64,000 nucleotides of DNA, from positions 1-64,000 of the forward strand of contig JACKEH010000001.1 of NCBI GenBank assembly GCA_020633125.1, read 5' to 3'. A program made the position numbers and the translations under genes. This document shows positions 27,861 to 36,734 of the stretch, one piece after another; positions within the stretch are counted from its first letter, which is position 1, and each line of letters starts with the position of its first letter. Origin of the DNA: Sandaracinus sp. Its GTDB lineage: Bacteria; Myxococcota_A; Polyangia; Polyangiales; Houyiibacteriaceae. Under the pieces are notes generated by a model. The model was not told the DNA's origin, made no database searches, and saw nothing but the letters and a program-made list of their open reading frames with translations.

Positions 27861-30022
27861 GCTCGATGGGAGGAGCCGTCGGTGCGACCGAGCATGCGTC
27901 GGTCTCCGCGACGTCTCGGCGGCCGAAGCCGACCGTCGAAACGTTCGGCCACGAGCGGGGGGAAGGCATGGGGGCGGGAACGATCGCGGACCGGCTCGCA
28001 CGCGCGCGACGACGCCGGTTCGTCGGGCGGCGCACGGAGCAAGAGCTCTTTCGCCGGGCGCTCGACGGTGAGCTCGAGCCCGCGTTGCTCTGGCTGGTCG
28101 GACCGGGCGGCATCGGAAAGACGGCGTTGCTCCTGCGCCTCTCCGACCTGGCCGAAGAGCACGGCCGGCGCACGCTCCACGTCGACGCTCGCCACCTCTT
28201 GGGCACGCCCGAGAGCTTCCTCGAAGCGCTCGGCCGGCAAGTCGGCAACGATCCCTACGCCGCGTTCGCGGAGCCGAGCGTGTTGTTCGTCGACACCGCC
28301 GAAGACCTCGGCGGCGTCGAGACCTGGCTGCGCGACGAGCTCCTGCCCCGCCTCCCGTCCCACACGCTCGTCGTCGTGGCCGGGCGGGAGCCCCCCGTCG
28401 CCGCGTGGCGGCGCGATCCCGCGTGGGCGGAGCTCTTGCGGGTCGTCGCGCTTCGCAACCTCGCGCCCGACGAAGCCCGCGCCTATTTGGAAGCGCGCTC
28501 GCTCGACCCCTCCTCCGTCGAGACCATCACGAACGCGACCTTCGGTCATCCACTCGCGCTCTCGTTGCTCGCCGACGTCGCCGACCAGCGCCACGACGAC
28601 GCGACCCCGCTGACGGTCGACAGTCCCGACATCCTGACGGCGCTCGTCGAGCGTTTCCGAGTCGACGCCCCGAGCGACCTCCACCGCCGGGCTCTCGAAG
28701 TCGCCGCACACGCGCGCCTCACCGACGTCGAGCTGCTCCGTCACGCGGTCGACGGGGCGAGCGCGGACGAGCTCTACGACTGGCTCGCGCAGCTCTCGTT
28801 CGCCGTCGTGGGCTCCGACGGCCTCTACCTGCACGACCTCGCCGCGCATGCGCTCGACACCGAGCTGCGTCGTCGCGATCCCTCGTCCTATTTGGCGATG
28901 CACCGCAAGGTCCGGGAGCCTTGCGTCGAGGCGCTCCGGTCGACCACGGGGGTGGCGCAACTGCGCGCGGCTTCCGACGTCTCGTGGCTGCACCGCTTCA
29001 GTCCGGTGATGGGTCGGATCATCGATTGGTCGGCGGCGCGCATGCTCGCGCCCGATCGCCTCCGCGAAGGCGACGCCGACGACGTGATCGAGGCGACGCG
29101 ACGGTTTCAAGGGAACGCGGCGGCCGACGCGATCGCGCGTTGGATCCAGCTGCGCCCCGAGAGCTTCACGATCGTGCGTGAGGCGGGTCGCGGGGCACGT
29201 GGCTACGTCGCCGTGTTGATCGTCGGACTCGACGACGAGGCCGCCTTCGCCGACGACCCCCGGGTGGCCGCGGCGTTCGCGCACGCACGCGCGCACGGCC
29301 CGCTGCGCGGTCACGAGCGGCTCTGCGTGGAGACCTGGCTCGACTATCGGACGCACGTCGAACCCGGGGCCCTCGCTTCGCAGCTCTCGATCAAAGACAT
29401 TCGCACCTGGCTCGGCGGCGAGCCGCTCGCGTGGAGCTTCCTCGCGTTGCCGGGTCTGCTCGAAGTCTACGAGCCGCTGATGGGCTACCTCATGCACGAA
29501 CGCGCGGTGGACGTGTCCGTGGGCGCGACGACCTACACGCTCTTCGGCCACGATTGGCGGGTGATCGGGCCGCGTGAGTTCCTCGATCGCATGGCGGAGC
29601 GCGAGGTCCTCGGCGCCGAAGACGAGCTCCCGCCGCCACCGCCACGGCCCGTCGTGCTCGCGCGCGACGACTTCGCGCGCGCGCTCAAGGACGCGTTGCG
29701 CGTCGCCACCGACCCCGACGCGCTCGCGCGAAACCCGCTCTCCCGGTCGCGCGTGAGCCTCGAGCTCCCCGACGAGGCGCCGCCTTCGAGACTCCGCGGG
29801 GCGCTCGAGCGTGCGCTCGAGACGCTCGCGAGCTCGGGCAAGGACGAGCGCGCCCATGCCGCCGTGAAGCTCACGTACCTCGATCCGGCGCGGACGCAGG
29901 AAGAAGCCGCCGAGCTGCTGGGTTTGTCGTTTTCGACCTACCGACGCCACCTCGCGGCGGGCGTCGAGCGCATCACCGAGTGGCTCTGGCAGCGCGAGCT
30001 TCACGGCTACGACGCTCGCTGA
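27857..30022 (+). CDS. P-loop NTPase with C-terminal helix-turn-helix-like region
   Basis: The 721-residue product has a classical Walker A (GPGGIGKTA, residues 82-90) and Walker B-like SVLFVDTAED (about 141-150) in an AAA/STAND-type ATPase domain. A helical middle region follows. The C terminus (RTQEEAAELLGLSFSTYRRH) looks like a helix-turn-helix of the kind used to recognise DNA. By analogy with STAND regulators it may bind a ligand and alter transcription; this is inference. The ATG at 27857 overlaps the flavoprotein stop. A second ATG at 27968 (MGAGTIADRL) begins nearer the conserved domain and is an alternative start. Confidence 0.8.
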   Translation: MSSMGGAVGATEHASVSATSRRPKPTVETFGHERGEGMGAGTIADRLARARRRRFVGRRTEQELFRRALDGELEPALLWLVGPGGIGKTALLLRLSDLAEEHGRRTLHVDARHLLGTPESFLEALGRQVGNDPYAAFAEPSVLFVDTAEDLGGVETWLRDELLPRLPSHTLVVVAGREPPVAAWRRDPAWAELLRVVALRNLAPDEARAYLEARSLDPSSVETITNATFGHPLALSLLADVADQRHDDATPLTVDSPDILTALVERFRVDAPSDLHRRALEVAAHARLTDVELLRHAVDGASADELYDWLAQLSFAVVGSDGLYLHDLAAHALDTELRRRDPSSYLAMHRKVREPCVEALRSTTGVAQLRAASDVSWLHRFSPVMGRIIDWSAARMLAPDRLREGDADDVIEATRRFQGNAAADAIARWIQLRPESFTIVREAGRGARGYVAVLIVGLDDEAAFADDPRVAAAFAHARAHGPLRGHERLCVETWLDYRTHVEPGALASQLSIKDIRTWLGGEPLAWSFLALPGLLEVYEPLMGYLMHERAVDVSVGATTYTLFGHDWRVIGPREFLDRMAEREVLGAEDELPPPPPRPVVLARDDFARALKDALRVATDPDALARNPLSRSRVSLELPDEAPPSRLRGALERALETLASSGKDERAHAAVKLTYLDPARTQEEAAELLGLSFSTYRRHLAAGVERITEWLWQRELHGYDAR

Positions 30023-30029
30023 GCGCGCC

Positions 30030-30185
30030 GACCCCTTGCACGGATCGAATCCGTGCGAGTGGTCGTGGCGCTCGGTGGTGGGAGGGGCCGCAATCCGGCT
30101 TGGCCGGTTGGGGGAGGGAGCGCGCCGCTCCCTCGAGAAAAGAGAAGAGCCGGAATCCGTGCAACGGATGCCCGCTCTTCGCGCG
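30030..30185 (+). repeat. R2 repeat, copy B
   Basis: The copy begins 10 bases after the NTPase stop: hairpin 1 (GCACGGAT, CGA, ATCCGTGC at 30038-30056), the GTCGTGGCGCTCGGTGGTGG block, hairpin 2 (GGGAGCG, CGC, CGCTCCC) and an imperfect hairpin 3 at 30145-30179. The order and spacing equal those of copy A. Both copies A and B directly follow forward-strand genes. Confidence 0.75.
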
Positions 30186-30235
30186 GTCTCCGAGGCCTCG
30201 TGGCTGCGAAAGCGAGGTCCGACGCGCGTGGTCGT

Positions 30236-31255
30236 TCAGCGCGCCGGAGCTTCGGGCCACGGGACGACGAAGCGATCGAAGCGGCGGACCTCGCTCTCGC
30301 CGGTTCGAAACCCGCGCGCTTCCACGACCAGCCCCTCGGCGCGTCGGCGCAGACGCAGGTAGTGAAACGGCCGCGGCGACGGTCCTTCGAAACGGTCGCG
30401 ATGACGTCGCGCTTCGCCCTCGAGCAAGGTCACGCGTGGTCCGCCGCCGCCGCCGCTGACCACGTGGTGCCGTGACCCGACGACGAAGTGCTCGTACGCG
30501 TGGGCATGACCCGAGAGCACGAGCATCGGCTCGATCGTCTCCCGCGCGAGCTCGACCAACTCGGCCGCGGCGTCGTCGTCTTCGGTGACGGTGCTGTTGG
30601 TGAGCGCCGGGTGGTGCATCGCGAGCACGACGCCTCGGACCGTGCGGTCGTCCTTCAGGGCTCGAAGCTCTTCGCGAAGCCAGCTCCGTTGCGCGCTCCA
30701 CCCGCTGGGCCCGATCACGTCCGGGTTCGAGTCGAGCAACACCAACGCGAGCTCGCCGAATCGCACGGTGCGCCACGTCCGCTCGGCGAGGCTCGGAAAA
30801 CGCTCGCGCAAGCGCGCGCAGGCCTGGGCGTCGAGCCCCCAATAGTCGTGGTTGCCGGGCACCACCAACATCGCGCGCTCACGTTGAGGATCGAGCTCGG
30901 CGTCGAGCCGTGTCCAATCGCCGCACGACGAGCCGTCGAAGACCAAGTCGCCGAGCAAGAGCAACCCTGCGACGTCGGTCTCGTGCTCCATCGCGCGGAG
31001 CACACGTCGGCGGGCCGCGTCGTTCTGCTCGCGCCGGAGCAACCACGCTTCGGCGAGCGAGGTGCGTTGCAGATCCCCGACCACGAGCAGCGTGTCGTCG
31101 GCGTCGAGCGTCTCCCGGTAGGGCGACGCGCTCGACCACGCCGGGCAGACCGATCCCCAACCGAGCCAGAGCACGGGGAGGAACACGAGCCAGACGAGGC
31201 GGCGAAGACGGCGACGCACGGGCGCACGACGTAGCACGCCGTGCGCTGCGCTCAC
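30236..31255 (-). CDS. Membrane-anchored metallophosphoesterase
   Basis: The 339-residue product begins with a basic segment and one transmembrane anchor (LVWLVFLPVLWLGWG). It then has the calcineurin-like motifs in order: VVGDLQ, LLGDLVFDG, PGNHDYWG, AMHHPAL and SGHAHAYEH, which bind two metals to hydrolyse phosphoesters. Substrate unknown; the catalytic side is probably periplasmic. The GTG start at 31255 overlaps the stop of the preceding gene (GTGA), so the two are co-translated. The gene ends 50 bases from R2 copy B. Confidence 0.86.
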   Translation of the reverse strand: MSAAHGVLRRAPVRRRLRRLVWLVFLPVLWLGWGSVCPAWSSASPYRETLDADDTLLVVGDLQRTSLAEAWLLRREQNDAARRRVLRAMEHETDVAGLLLLGDLVFDGSSCGDWTRLDAELDPQRERAMLVVPGNHDYWGLDAQACARLRERFPSLAERTWRTVRFGELALVLLDSNPDVIGPSGWSAQRSWLREELRALKDDRTVRGVVLAMHHPALTNSTVTEDDDAAAELVELARETIEPMLVLSGHAHAYEHFVVGSRHHVVSGGGGGPRVTLLEGEARRHRDRFEGPSPRPFHYLRLRRRAEGLVVEARGFRTGESEVRRFDRFVVPWPEAPAR

Positions 31256-31773
31256 GACCTTCGATACCCGAGCCGGTAGCGCACCGGGTTCGGCAGCTGC
31301 TCGCTCGTCACGGTGACTCCGAAGACGAGCGAGCCGTCGGGCCGCCGCGTGAAGGTGTCCCGCCGCTCCCCGTCGTCGCCTTGCCAATGCAGCGTCAGGC
31401 GCGCGCCTTCGACCGTCGCGCGCAGGCGCACGTCTTCGCCGTCCGAGAGCCGCACCGTCTCGCGCACGCCCCGCCGAACGTCGAAGCGTTCTCCGTCGTA
31501 CGAGACGCTCACGCGGTCGCCGTTCAGCGCGATCACGAGCTCGCGTCGAATCGGGTTCTTCGCACGAAGACGACGACGACCGACGGAGCGACGCAACGGC
31601 CCCATGGAGGCGACACCGGCCTCGATCGCGGCGTCCACGCGCTGCTGCGCGTCGCTGACGGACGAAGCGAGGCGGTAGGTCCCGGGGAGGTCCGCCTCCG
31701 TCGCCTCGGCCGGAGCCTGGGCGACGAGCGGAGCAGCGACCAAGAGGGAGAACACGATCGAGGCGGTACGCAC
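31252..31773 (-). CDS. Hypothetical secreted protein coupled to the phosphoesterase
   Basis: The 173-residue product has a signal peptide (VRTASIVFSLLVAAPLVAQA, GTG start at 31773) and a beta-rich mature domain (LVIALNGDRVSVSYDGERFD, VRLRATVEGARLTLHWQGDD, GSLVFGVTVTSEQL) that looks like a lipocalin- or AsmA-like binding barrel without a clear family. It overlaps the metallophosphoesterase start by four bases. The longer frame upstream runs into an R1 repeat and is discounted. Confidence 0.65.
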   Translation of the reverse strand: MRTASIVFSLLVAAPLVAQAPAEATEADLPGTYRLASSVSDAQQRVDAAIEAGVASMGPLRRSVGRRRLRAKNPIRRELVIALNGDRVSVSYDGERFDVRRGVRETVRLSDGEDVRLRATVEGARLTLHWQGDDGERRDTFTRRPDGSLVFGVTVTSEQLPNPVRYRLGYRRS

Positions 31774-31924
31774 GCTCGAACTCTGGCGGATTGCGGCGCG
31801 CCTCACGATGCGCGAGGTCACCGTGCAAGCCGTGCGCGACGGGCGAAAACGCTGCGCGGTGAAGCGTGGAATCTCGCGGGGTCGTCGCGCTCGCGAAAGC
31901 GTTGCGCACGCGACTTCGGTGTCG

Positions 31925-32070
31925 GTGACGATGTGGTTCTCATCCTGACGCGAGAACGGGCACCAGAACCGCCCTTCGCGCCTCAAGTGTCAGAGGCAGA
32001 GTCGGCGCTTTGCGTCACCGCCGCTTCGCGGCCTCGCGGCTTCGCGACACGGCACCTCGCACCACGATAG
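31925..32070 (+). repeat. R1 element
   Basis: This copy begins GTGGTTCTCATCCTGACGCG, continues with GGGCACCAGAACCGCC, then repeated CTTCGCGCC/CGCTTCGCGGCC palindromes. It is the closest relative of the 26.1- and 35.5-kb copies. It lies upstream of the reverse-strand secreted protein gene and downstream of the flippase fusion gene. Confidence 0.7.
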
Positions 32071-32194
32071 CCCACGCTACGCAGCCGATTCCCCGGGTGG
32101 GCGAGCCGAGGTCGCCGACGCTTCGGTACACCCTGAAACACGAAGAGCACGGACGTGCTCCGCCCGCGCCCTTCGTCGATGCCGAAATCGGCGA

Positions 32195-35100
32195 CTACTC
32201 GTCTTCCATGTAGCCGATGGCGCGAAGGCGATCCGCGGCGTCGCCCGCGAGGTCGACGGCCTGGCCTTCGACGCGGCCTTCACGCGCCCGACGTCCCTCT
32301 TCGACGAGCGTCTCCATCAGCTGCCGCGTGGTGTCGCGCTCGGTCTGTGAGAGCTCGTTCTGCTCGGCAGCGTCGAAGTCGACGCGGTAGACCTCGACCG
32401 GCTGCAGCCCTCGCGGGTTGCCCTGGTTCGCGGTGAGAATCTTCCACTCGTCGGTGCCGCGACGCTCACGCACGCTCTCGAGCACGTTGCCTTCGTGGCT
32501 CTCCTCTGCGTAGACGCGGTCGGTGCCGGTGAAGAGGTTGCCACCCTGCACGCCCTCGGGGGTCTCGAGGTCGAAGCGCGAGAGCAAGGTCGGCATCAGG
32601 TCGATCGATTGGACCCAGTGGCGTACCACCGTGCCCGCGCGCTCGCCGCGCGGGAGCTTCACGAAGAGCGGCACGCGAACCTGCTCGTCGTAGAGCGTGA
32701 CGCCGTGCCAGAAGCCGCCGTGGTCGCAGAACTCTTCGCCATGATCGGCGGTGACGACGATGGTCATGTCGTCGTAGAGCCCGCGGCGCTTGAGGTCTTC
32801 GACGAGCTGGCCGAAGTGCTGGTCCCAGAACTCGATCTCGCCGTCGTAGAGCGCCCGAAGACGCGGCGCCTCTTCCGGACGCGGGCGCTGGTTCGCGGCG
32901 CGGCTGTAGCCGGTGCCGTCGTAGGGGTGCGGGTAGTAGGGATCGTGCGGGTCCATGTACCCGACGAAGTGGAAGAAGGGACGCTGTGCCGGGGCTGAAC
33001 CCGCGGCCCCAGAGGCACCGCCCTCGCCGCGCTCGTCGAGCCACTCGAAGAGGCGCGCGTTGACGACGCTCGCGTCCTGGTAGGCGCTGCCCGCCGGCAC
33101 CCGGCCGAGCTTCGCCTCGACCGTCTCGATCACGCGGCGAAGGGTCTGCACCAGCAGCAGCTTCGCGGCCGCGTCGTCGGCGCCGAGCACGAAGTTCGGC
33201 TCGAGGTATTCGTAGCGGTCGAAGCCCTGGTGGAAGTTGAAGTAAGGGGCGACGTTGTAGTTCGTCGCGATGCCGCGCGTCTCCCAGCCGGCGGCGCCGA
33301 AGGCTTCCGGCATCGTGACGAGCTCGTCCGCGAGCGCGTCGGGCTTGGCCATCACGCCGTGGCTCGAAGGCAGGCGACCCGAGAGGATTGACGCGAAGCT
33401 CGGGCGGGTCCAGCTCGCGTTCGCGAACGCCTGGTCGAAGCGGATGGCGTCGGCCGCGAAGGCGTCGAGGTTCGGGGTCTCAATCTCGCTGTAGCCGTAG
33501 GCCGGGAGGTGATCCGCGCGGAGCGTGTCGACGACGATGAAGAGCACGTTGCCGGCGCCGCTCGGTGCGGTCGCGGTCGAGGGGTTGCGGTCGACGATCG
33601 GCGGCGCGCTGCCGTTCGCCATGCTCACGCCGGTGAGCGCTCCGATCACGCCCGCGACGACGAGCGGCATCGTGAAGGCGCGAAGCGCGAGCTTCGACTT
33701 GCCCACGAATCGCAGACCGTAGAAGACCACGAGGTAGATCACGGTCGCGGCGACGAGGCAGCCCACGAGCACGCCGAGGCCCTTGCCGCTCTTCCAGACG
33801 AGCTCCTCCGCGAAGACGTCGCGGCGAATGCGGAAGGCGCCGAGCGCGAAGGCCGCCGCGCTGGTGAAGAAGGCCGCGGTGCGCGCGAAGGCCTCGTTCT
33901 CCGGCGCCGCTTCGCGCTTCATCCAGCGACCGCTCCACGCGAGCACGAGGCCCATGCCGGCGCCCGCGAGGCCGAAGAAGATCGCGTAGGCCGCGCCGCC
34001 GTAGGGCACGACGCGGAAAGCCACGGTGCCGTTGGCGCCCGCGAGCACGACGAGCGCTTCGGTGATGCCGACGATCAGGCCACCGACGAGACCGCCCGCG
34101 AGGCCGAGCGAGAGACCGCGAAGGCGCTTGGGCCACAGGGCCTCTTCGACTTCGACGATCTCGGCGTTCACCGCGTCCTCGCGGTCCGGATCGTCGACCT
34201 CGATGGTCGGCGCGTAGCCGTTGCGTCGCGCGAGGAAGACGAGGCCGCCGAAGGACGAGACGAACATCTCGCAGGCGAAGCCGACGATCGGGATGAGCAC
34301 CGCCACGCTGAGCGGCAGGCCGATCGCGGGGCTCGTGTAGAGCGCGACCGCGGTGGTCTCACGAAGGCCGATGCCGTTGATCGACGCGGGGAGGAGCGTC
34401 GAGAGGATCTGCAGGTTGCTGGCGAAGAAGACCTCGCCGACGCCGAGCTGCACGCCGAGCGCCTGCGCGGCGCAGACGTAGATGAGGCCGTTGAAGGCGT
34501 GCACGCCGACGCCGAGCGCGAAGGCCTTGAAGAGCAAGAGCCCCTTGCCTTCGTAGGCACAGACCGCATCGACCAGCGTGTTCACGCGCGCGCGGATGCC
34601 GCCCGGCAGAAACTTCGCGAAGAAGCGGAAGAGCGCGGGTTTGGCGAGCAGCGTGATCGCGGTGGCGATGATGCCGGCGAAGACGGCGCAGATGAGCGCG
34701 ACGCCTTCCATGCCCACGAACCGAAGGCCGAAGAGGAGCGTGCCGAAGACGATGACGACGCCCATCGCGGTCTGGCCGAGCAAGGTCTCGGTGCCGATGG
34801 TCGCGGCGGCGCGGGCGGTCTTGCCCGTGTGTTTGGCGACGTCGTAGATGCGCCAACCGCCGAAGCCGGTGAAGCCACCCGGCGTGAACGCACCCCAGAA
34901 GCGCGCGATCATGATCGAGCCGCTGAGGAAGCCCCAGCTCGGGCGAATGCCCTGGCCCGCGAGCAGGGTGCGCCAGCGGAAGGTCGCGCAGACGATCGCG
35001 GTCAGCTGCATGCCGATCGCCGCGGCGATCCAGCCCCAATGCAGGTTCGCGATTCGGGCGCCGAGATCTTCCGCGCCGTCGCGCAGGACGACCTTTCGGA

Positions 35101-35299
35101 AGATGACGACGAGCATCGCCACGCTGAAGGCGAGCTTGAGCAAGAAGAAGAGGGGCTTCTTCCAGCCTCCGCTCGTCTTCGTGGTCTCGTGCTCCACCGC
35201 GTTCTTCCTCGAGTCGGCGGGGTCCGCCGCCGACTTGGCGCGCGCGTCTTCGCGCTCGCTGCTGCTCAATACGTCGCCCATCGGCACCATCGCGCTCAT
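32195..35299 (-). CDS. Fusion of AglD/LPG-synthase-type membrane domain and sulfatase-superfamily domain
   Basis: The 1034-residue product combines an N-terminal multi-pass domain of the LPG_synthase_TM/flippase-like family (GAFTPGGFTGFGGWRIYDVA, LPASINGIGLRETTAVALY), further membrane segments (about 390-570), and a C-terminal alkaline-phosphatase-superfamily domain from about residue 580. The latter has VVDTLRADHLPAYGYSE for metal binding and TADHGEEFCDHGGFWHG. At the nucleophile site it reads SWTRPSFASILSG where sulfatases have CxPSRxxLLTG, so Thr (about 631) replaces the formylglycine Cys and Phe replaces Arg. This favours a Thr-nucleophile phosphotransferase, such as a headgroup transferase, over a sulfatase. 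The fusion suggests lipid-linked substrate handling at the membrane surface. The ATG at 35299 leads a hydrophilic N terminus. Confidence 0.82.
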   Translation of the reverse strand: MSAMVPMGDVLSSSEREDARAKSAADPADSRKNAVEHETTKTSGGWKKPLFFLLKLAFSVAMLVVIFRKVVLRDGAEDLGARIANLHWGWIAAAIGMQLTAIVCATFRWRTLLAGQGIRPSWGFLSGSIMIARFWGAFTPGGFTGFGGWRIYDVAKHTGKTARAAATIGTETLLGQTAMGVVIVFGTLLFGLRFVGMEGVALICAVFAGIIATAITLLAKPALFRFFAKFLPGGIRARVNTLVDAVCAYEGKGLLLFKAFALGVGVHAFNGLIYVCAAQALGVQLGVGEVFFASNLQILSTLLPASINGIGLRETTAVALYTSPAIGLPLSVAVLIPIVGFACEMFVSSFGGLVFLARRNGYAPTIEVDDPDREDAVNAEIVEVEEALWPKRLRGLSLGLAGGLVGGLIVGITEALVVLAGANGTVAFRVVPYGGAAYAIFFGLAGAGMGLVLAWSGRWMKREAAPENEAFARTAAFFTSAAAFALGAFRIRRDVFAEELVWKSGKGLGVLVGCLVAATVIYLVVFYGLRFVGKSKLALRAFTMPLVVAGVIGALTGVSMANGSAPPIVDRNPSTATAPSGAGNVLFIVVDTLRADHLPAYGYSEIETPNLDAFAADAIRFDQAFANASWTRPSFASILSGRLPSSHGVMAKPDALADELVTMPEAFGAAGWETRGIATNYNVAPYFNFHQGFDRYEYLEPNFVLGADDAAAKLLLVQTLRRVIETVEAKLGRVPAGSAYQDASVVNARLFEWLDERGEGGASGAAGSAPAQRPFFHFVGYMDPHDPYYPHPYDGTGYSRAANQRPRPEEAPRLRALYDGEIEFWDQHFGQLVEDLKRRGLYDDMTIVVTADHGEEFCDHGGFWHGVTLYDEQVRVPLFVKLPRGERAGTVVRHWVQSIDLMPTLLSRFDLETPEGVQGGNLFTGTDRVYAEESHEGNVLESVRERRGTDEWKILTANQGNPRGLQPVEVYRVDFDAAEQNELSQTERDTTRQLMETLVEEGRRAREGRVEGQAVDLAGDAADRLRAIGYMEDE

Positions 35300-35484
35300 G
35301 TCGCCCTCAACTCGCCGGAGGTGTCGTCGTCGAGACGGCAGGTCATGCCCTTCGCCCAGGCAGGCCCGCGACCCCGTGCGGTAGCCCGTGGGGGTGGGGG
35401 GGTCAAATTTCCGGCGGTTTGGGAGGTTCGAGGGGCGGGAACGGGCGGGGGGTGCGGTGGGATTCCCTGGTCGAGGTCGGTGGC

Positions 35485-35868
35485 GGTGTAGTTCTCATCC
35501 GGACGCGAGAACGGGCACCAGAACCGCGCTTCGCGCCTCCGTGGCCGAGGCAGAGTCGGCGCTTCGCACCACCGCCGCTTCGCGGCCTCACGGCGACGCC
35601 GACCCCGCGCTTTGCGCCCCGAACAGCCGAGACGCCGTCGAATCGCACCCGGACCCGCGCCCTGCCCATGTCGGTGGCGGTGTCCGTGTCCGTGGCGGTG
35701 TCCGTGTCCGTGGCGGTGTCCGTGTCCGTGGCGCCGTCTCCGTCTCTGAGGCGCGAAGCGCGGTGCCGCGAAGCTCCGTCTCCGTCTCCGTCTCCGTCTC
35801 CGTCTCCGTCTCCGTCTCCGTCTCCGTCTCCGTCTCCGTCTCCGTCTCCGTCGCCGTCTCCGACTCCC
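35485..35868. repeat. R1 element followed by hexanucleotide runs
   Basis: An R1 copy (from GTTCTCATCCGGACGCGAGA near 35490, with GGGCACCAGAACCGCGCTTC) extends to about 35650. It is followed by alternating GTGTCC/GTGGCG units (about 35669-35735) and 15-16 copies of CTCCGT (about 35774-35868). The same association of R1 with hexamers is seen at 9.0-9.4 and 57.0-57.3 kb. Open frames across this DNA are simple-repeat artefacts. Confidence 0.75.
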
Positions 35869-35908
35869 CCCGTTGCCCTCCCCCTGCCCTCTCGCCGACG
35901 CTCCTCCC

Positions 35909-36682
35909 ATGTGCATGTTCACGGGCCCCATCCGCCACGTCTCCGGCACCGCGATCTTCGCGCGGGCCGACGAGGGCGACCGTCAAATGCTCGCGTACCA
36001 GATGAAGGTCGGGAGCGACGCGCCGGTCGCGATGGTGTTGCCGCTGCCCGTCTCCCACGGCGCGAGCGAGGACGCGCTGCGTTTCGTCGATCTCTCCGAC
36101 TACGACGACCTCTTCGAGCAGATGGCGCGCGCGGTCTTTCCCGTGCCCGCCGCGCGTGGGTTCGGCGCGCCGCAGACGCTCACGCTCGAGGTGCAACGCG
36201 TCGGCAACTTCGTCGCGTCGTTCGTTCCGAGCCTCGCGGACTTCTCACGCCTCGACGCGCGCTTTCGTCTCGCGCCCGACGTATGGACCGCGCTACCCCG
36301 CTACGCCGATTGGGGCTTCGCGGTGTTTCAGCTCGCGCCAGAGGGCGATCAGAAGCTGCACCCGATGGCCTTCTCGTTTCCGCGCCGGGACCCGAGCCGG
36401 CTCTTCTTTCCCACCGTGCACGTGCACGACGGCGAGGTGCACGCCCGAGCGCGCTTCGACCACAAGCTCTTCTACCAAGCGCGCCGCGACACCCCGCCGA
36501 CACGCTTCGAGCCCGGAGTACCCACGACGATGCCCGAGTGGTTCACCTCGTTCGCCCCGGCCGAGCGCTTCGTCGACACTACACGGACTCGCGGCGTGAT
36601 CGATCCGACCCGCCACGTGCGTGGCAAAGCCATGTTCGACGAGCTCGCGAACGACGACGTATGGGTCGATGATCCGGCGTAG
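35909..36682 (+). CDS. Conserved hypothetical protein
   Basis: The 257-residue product opens MCMFTGPIRHVSGTAIFARA and has no signal peptide or membrane segment. I recall similar openings in planctomycete and myxobacterial hypothetical proteins, but cannot name a function. Internal features are an acidic SDYDDLFEQMARAVF region, RYADWGFAVFQLAPEGDQKL and a His-rich FPTVHVHDGEVHARARFDHK segment that might bind metal. The ATG at 35909 was taken because the frame upstream is hexanucleotide-repeat DNA. A strong hairpin follows the stop. Confidence 0.7.
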   Translation: MCMFTGPIRHVSGTAIFARADEGDRQMLAYQMKVGSDAPVAMVLPLPVSHGASEDALRFVDLSDYDDLFEQMARAVFPVPAARGFGAPQTLTLEVQRVGNFVASFVPSLADFSRLDARFRLAPDVWTALPRYADWGFAVFQLAPEGDQKLHPMAFSFPRRDPSRLFFPTVHVHDGEVHARARFDHKLFYQARRDTPPTRFEPGVPTTMPEWFTSFAPAERFVDTTRTRGVIDPTRHVRGKAMFDELANDDVWVDDPA

Positions 36683-36683
36683 C

Positions 36684-36720
36684 CTCGGAGGACTCCATGC
36701 GTACACGCGAGTCCTCCGAG
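36684..36720. terminator. Hairpin between convergent genes
   Basis: CTCGGAGGACT and AGTCCTCCGAG form a perfect 11-bp stem with a 15-base loop directly after the forward gene stop and 15 bases before the end of the reverse 2201-residue gene. No T-run follows on either strand except AAA, so it may act as a bidirectional or Rho-assisted end. Confidence 0.6.
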
Positions 36721-36734
36721 AAACCCAACCGCAC

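Noticed and set aside
33509..35491. 660-residue forward open frame opposite the flippase fusion gene
   Set aside because: It is a shadow on the opposite strand of a gene with clear membrane segments and catalytic motifs, with composition dominated by Ala, Arg, Asp and Glu as expected for antisense of GC-rich genes.
36684..36720. Hairpin as an attachment site
   Set aside because: It lies exactly between two convergent stops, has no second copy, and no integrase is nearby; a transcription-end role is simpler.
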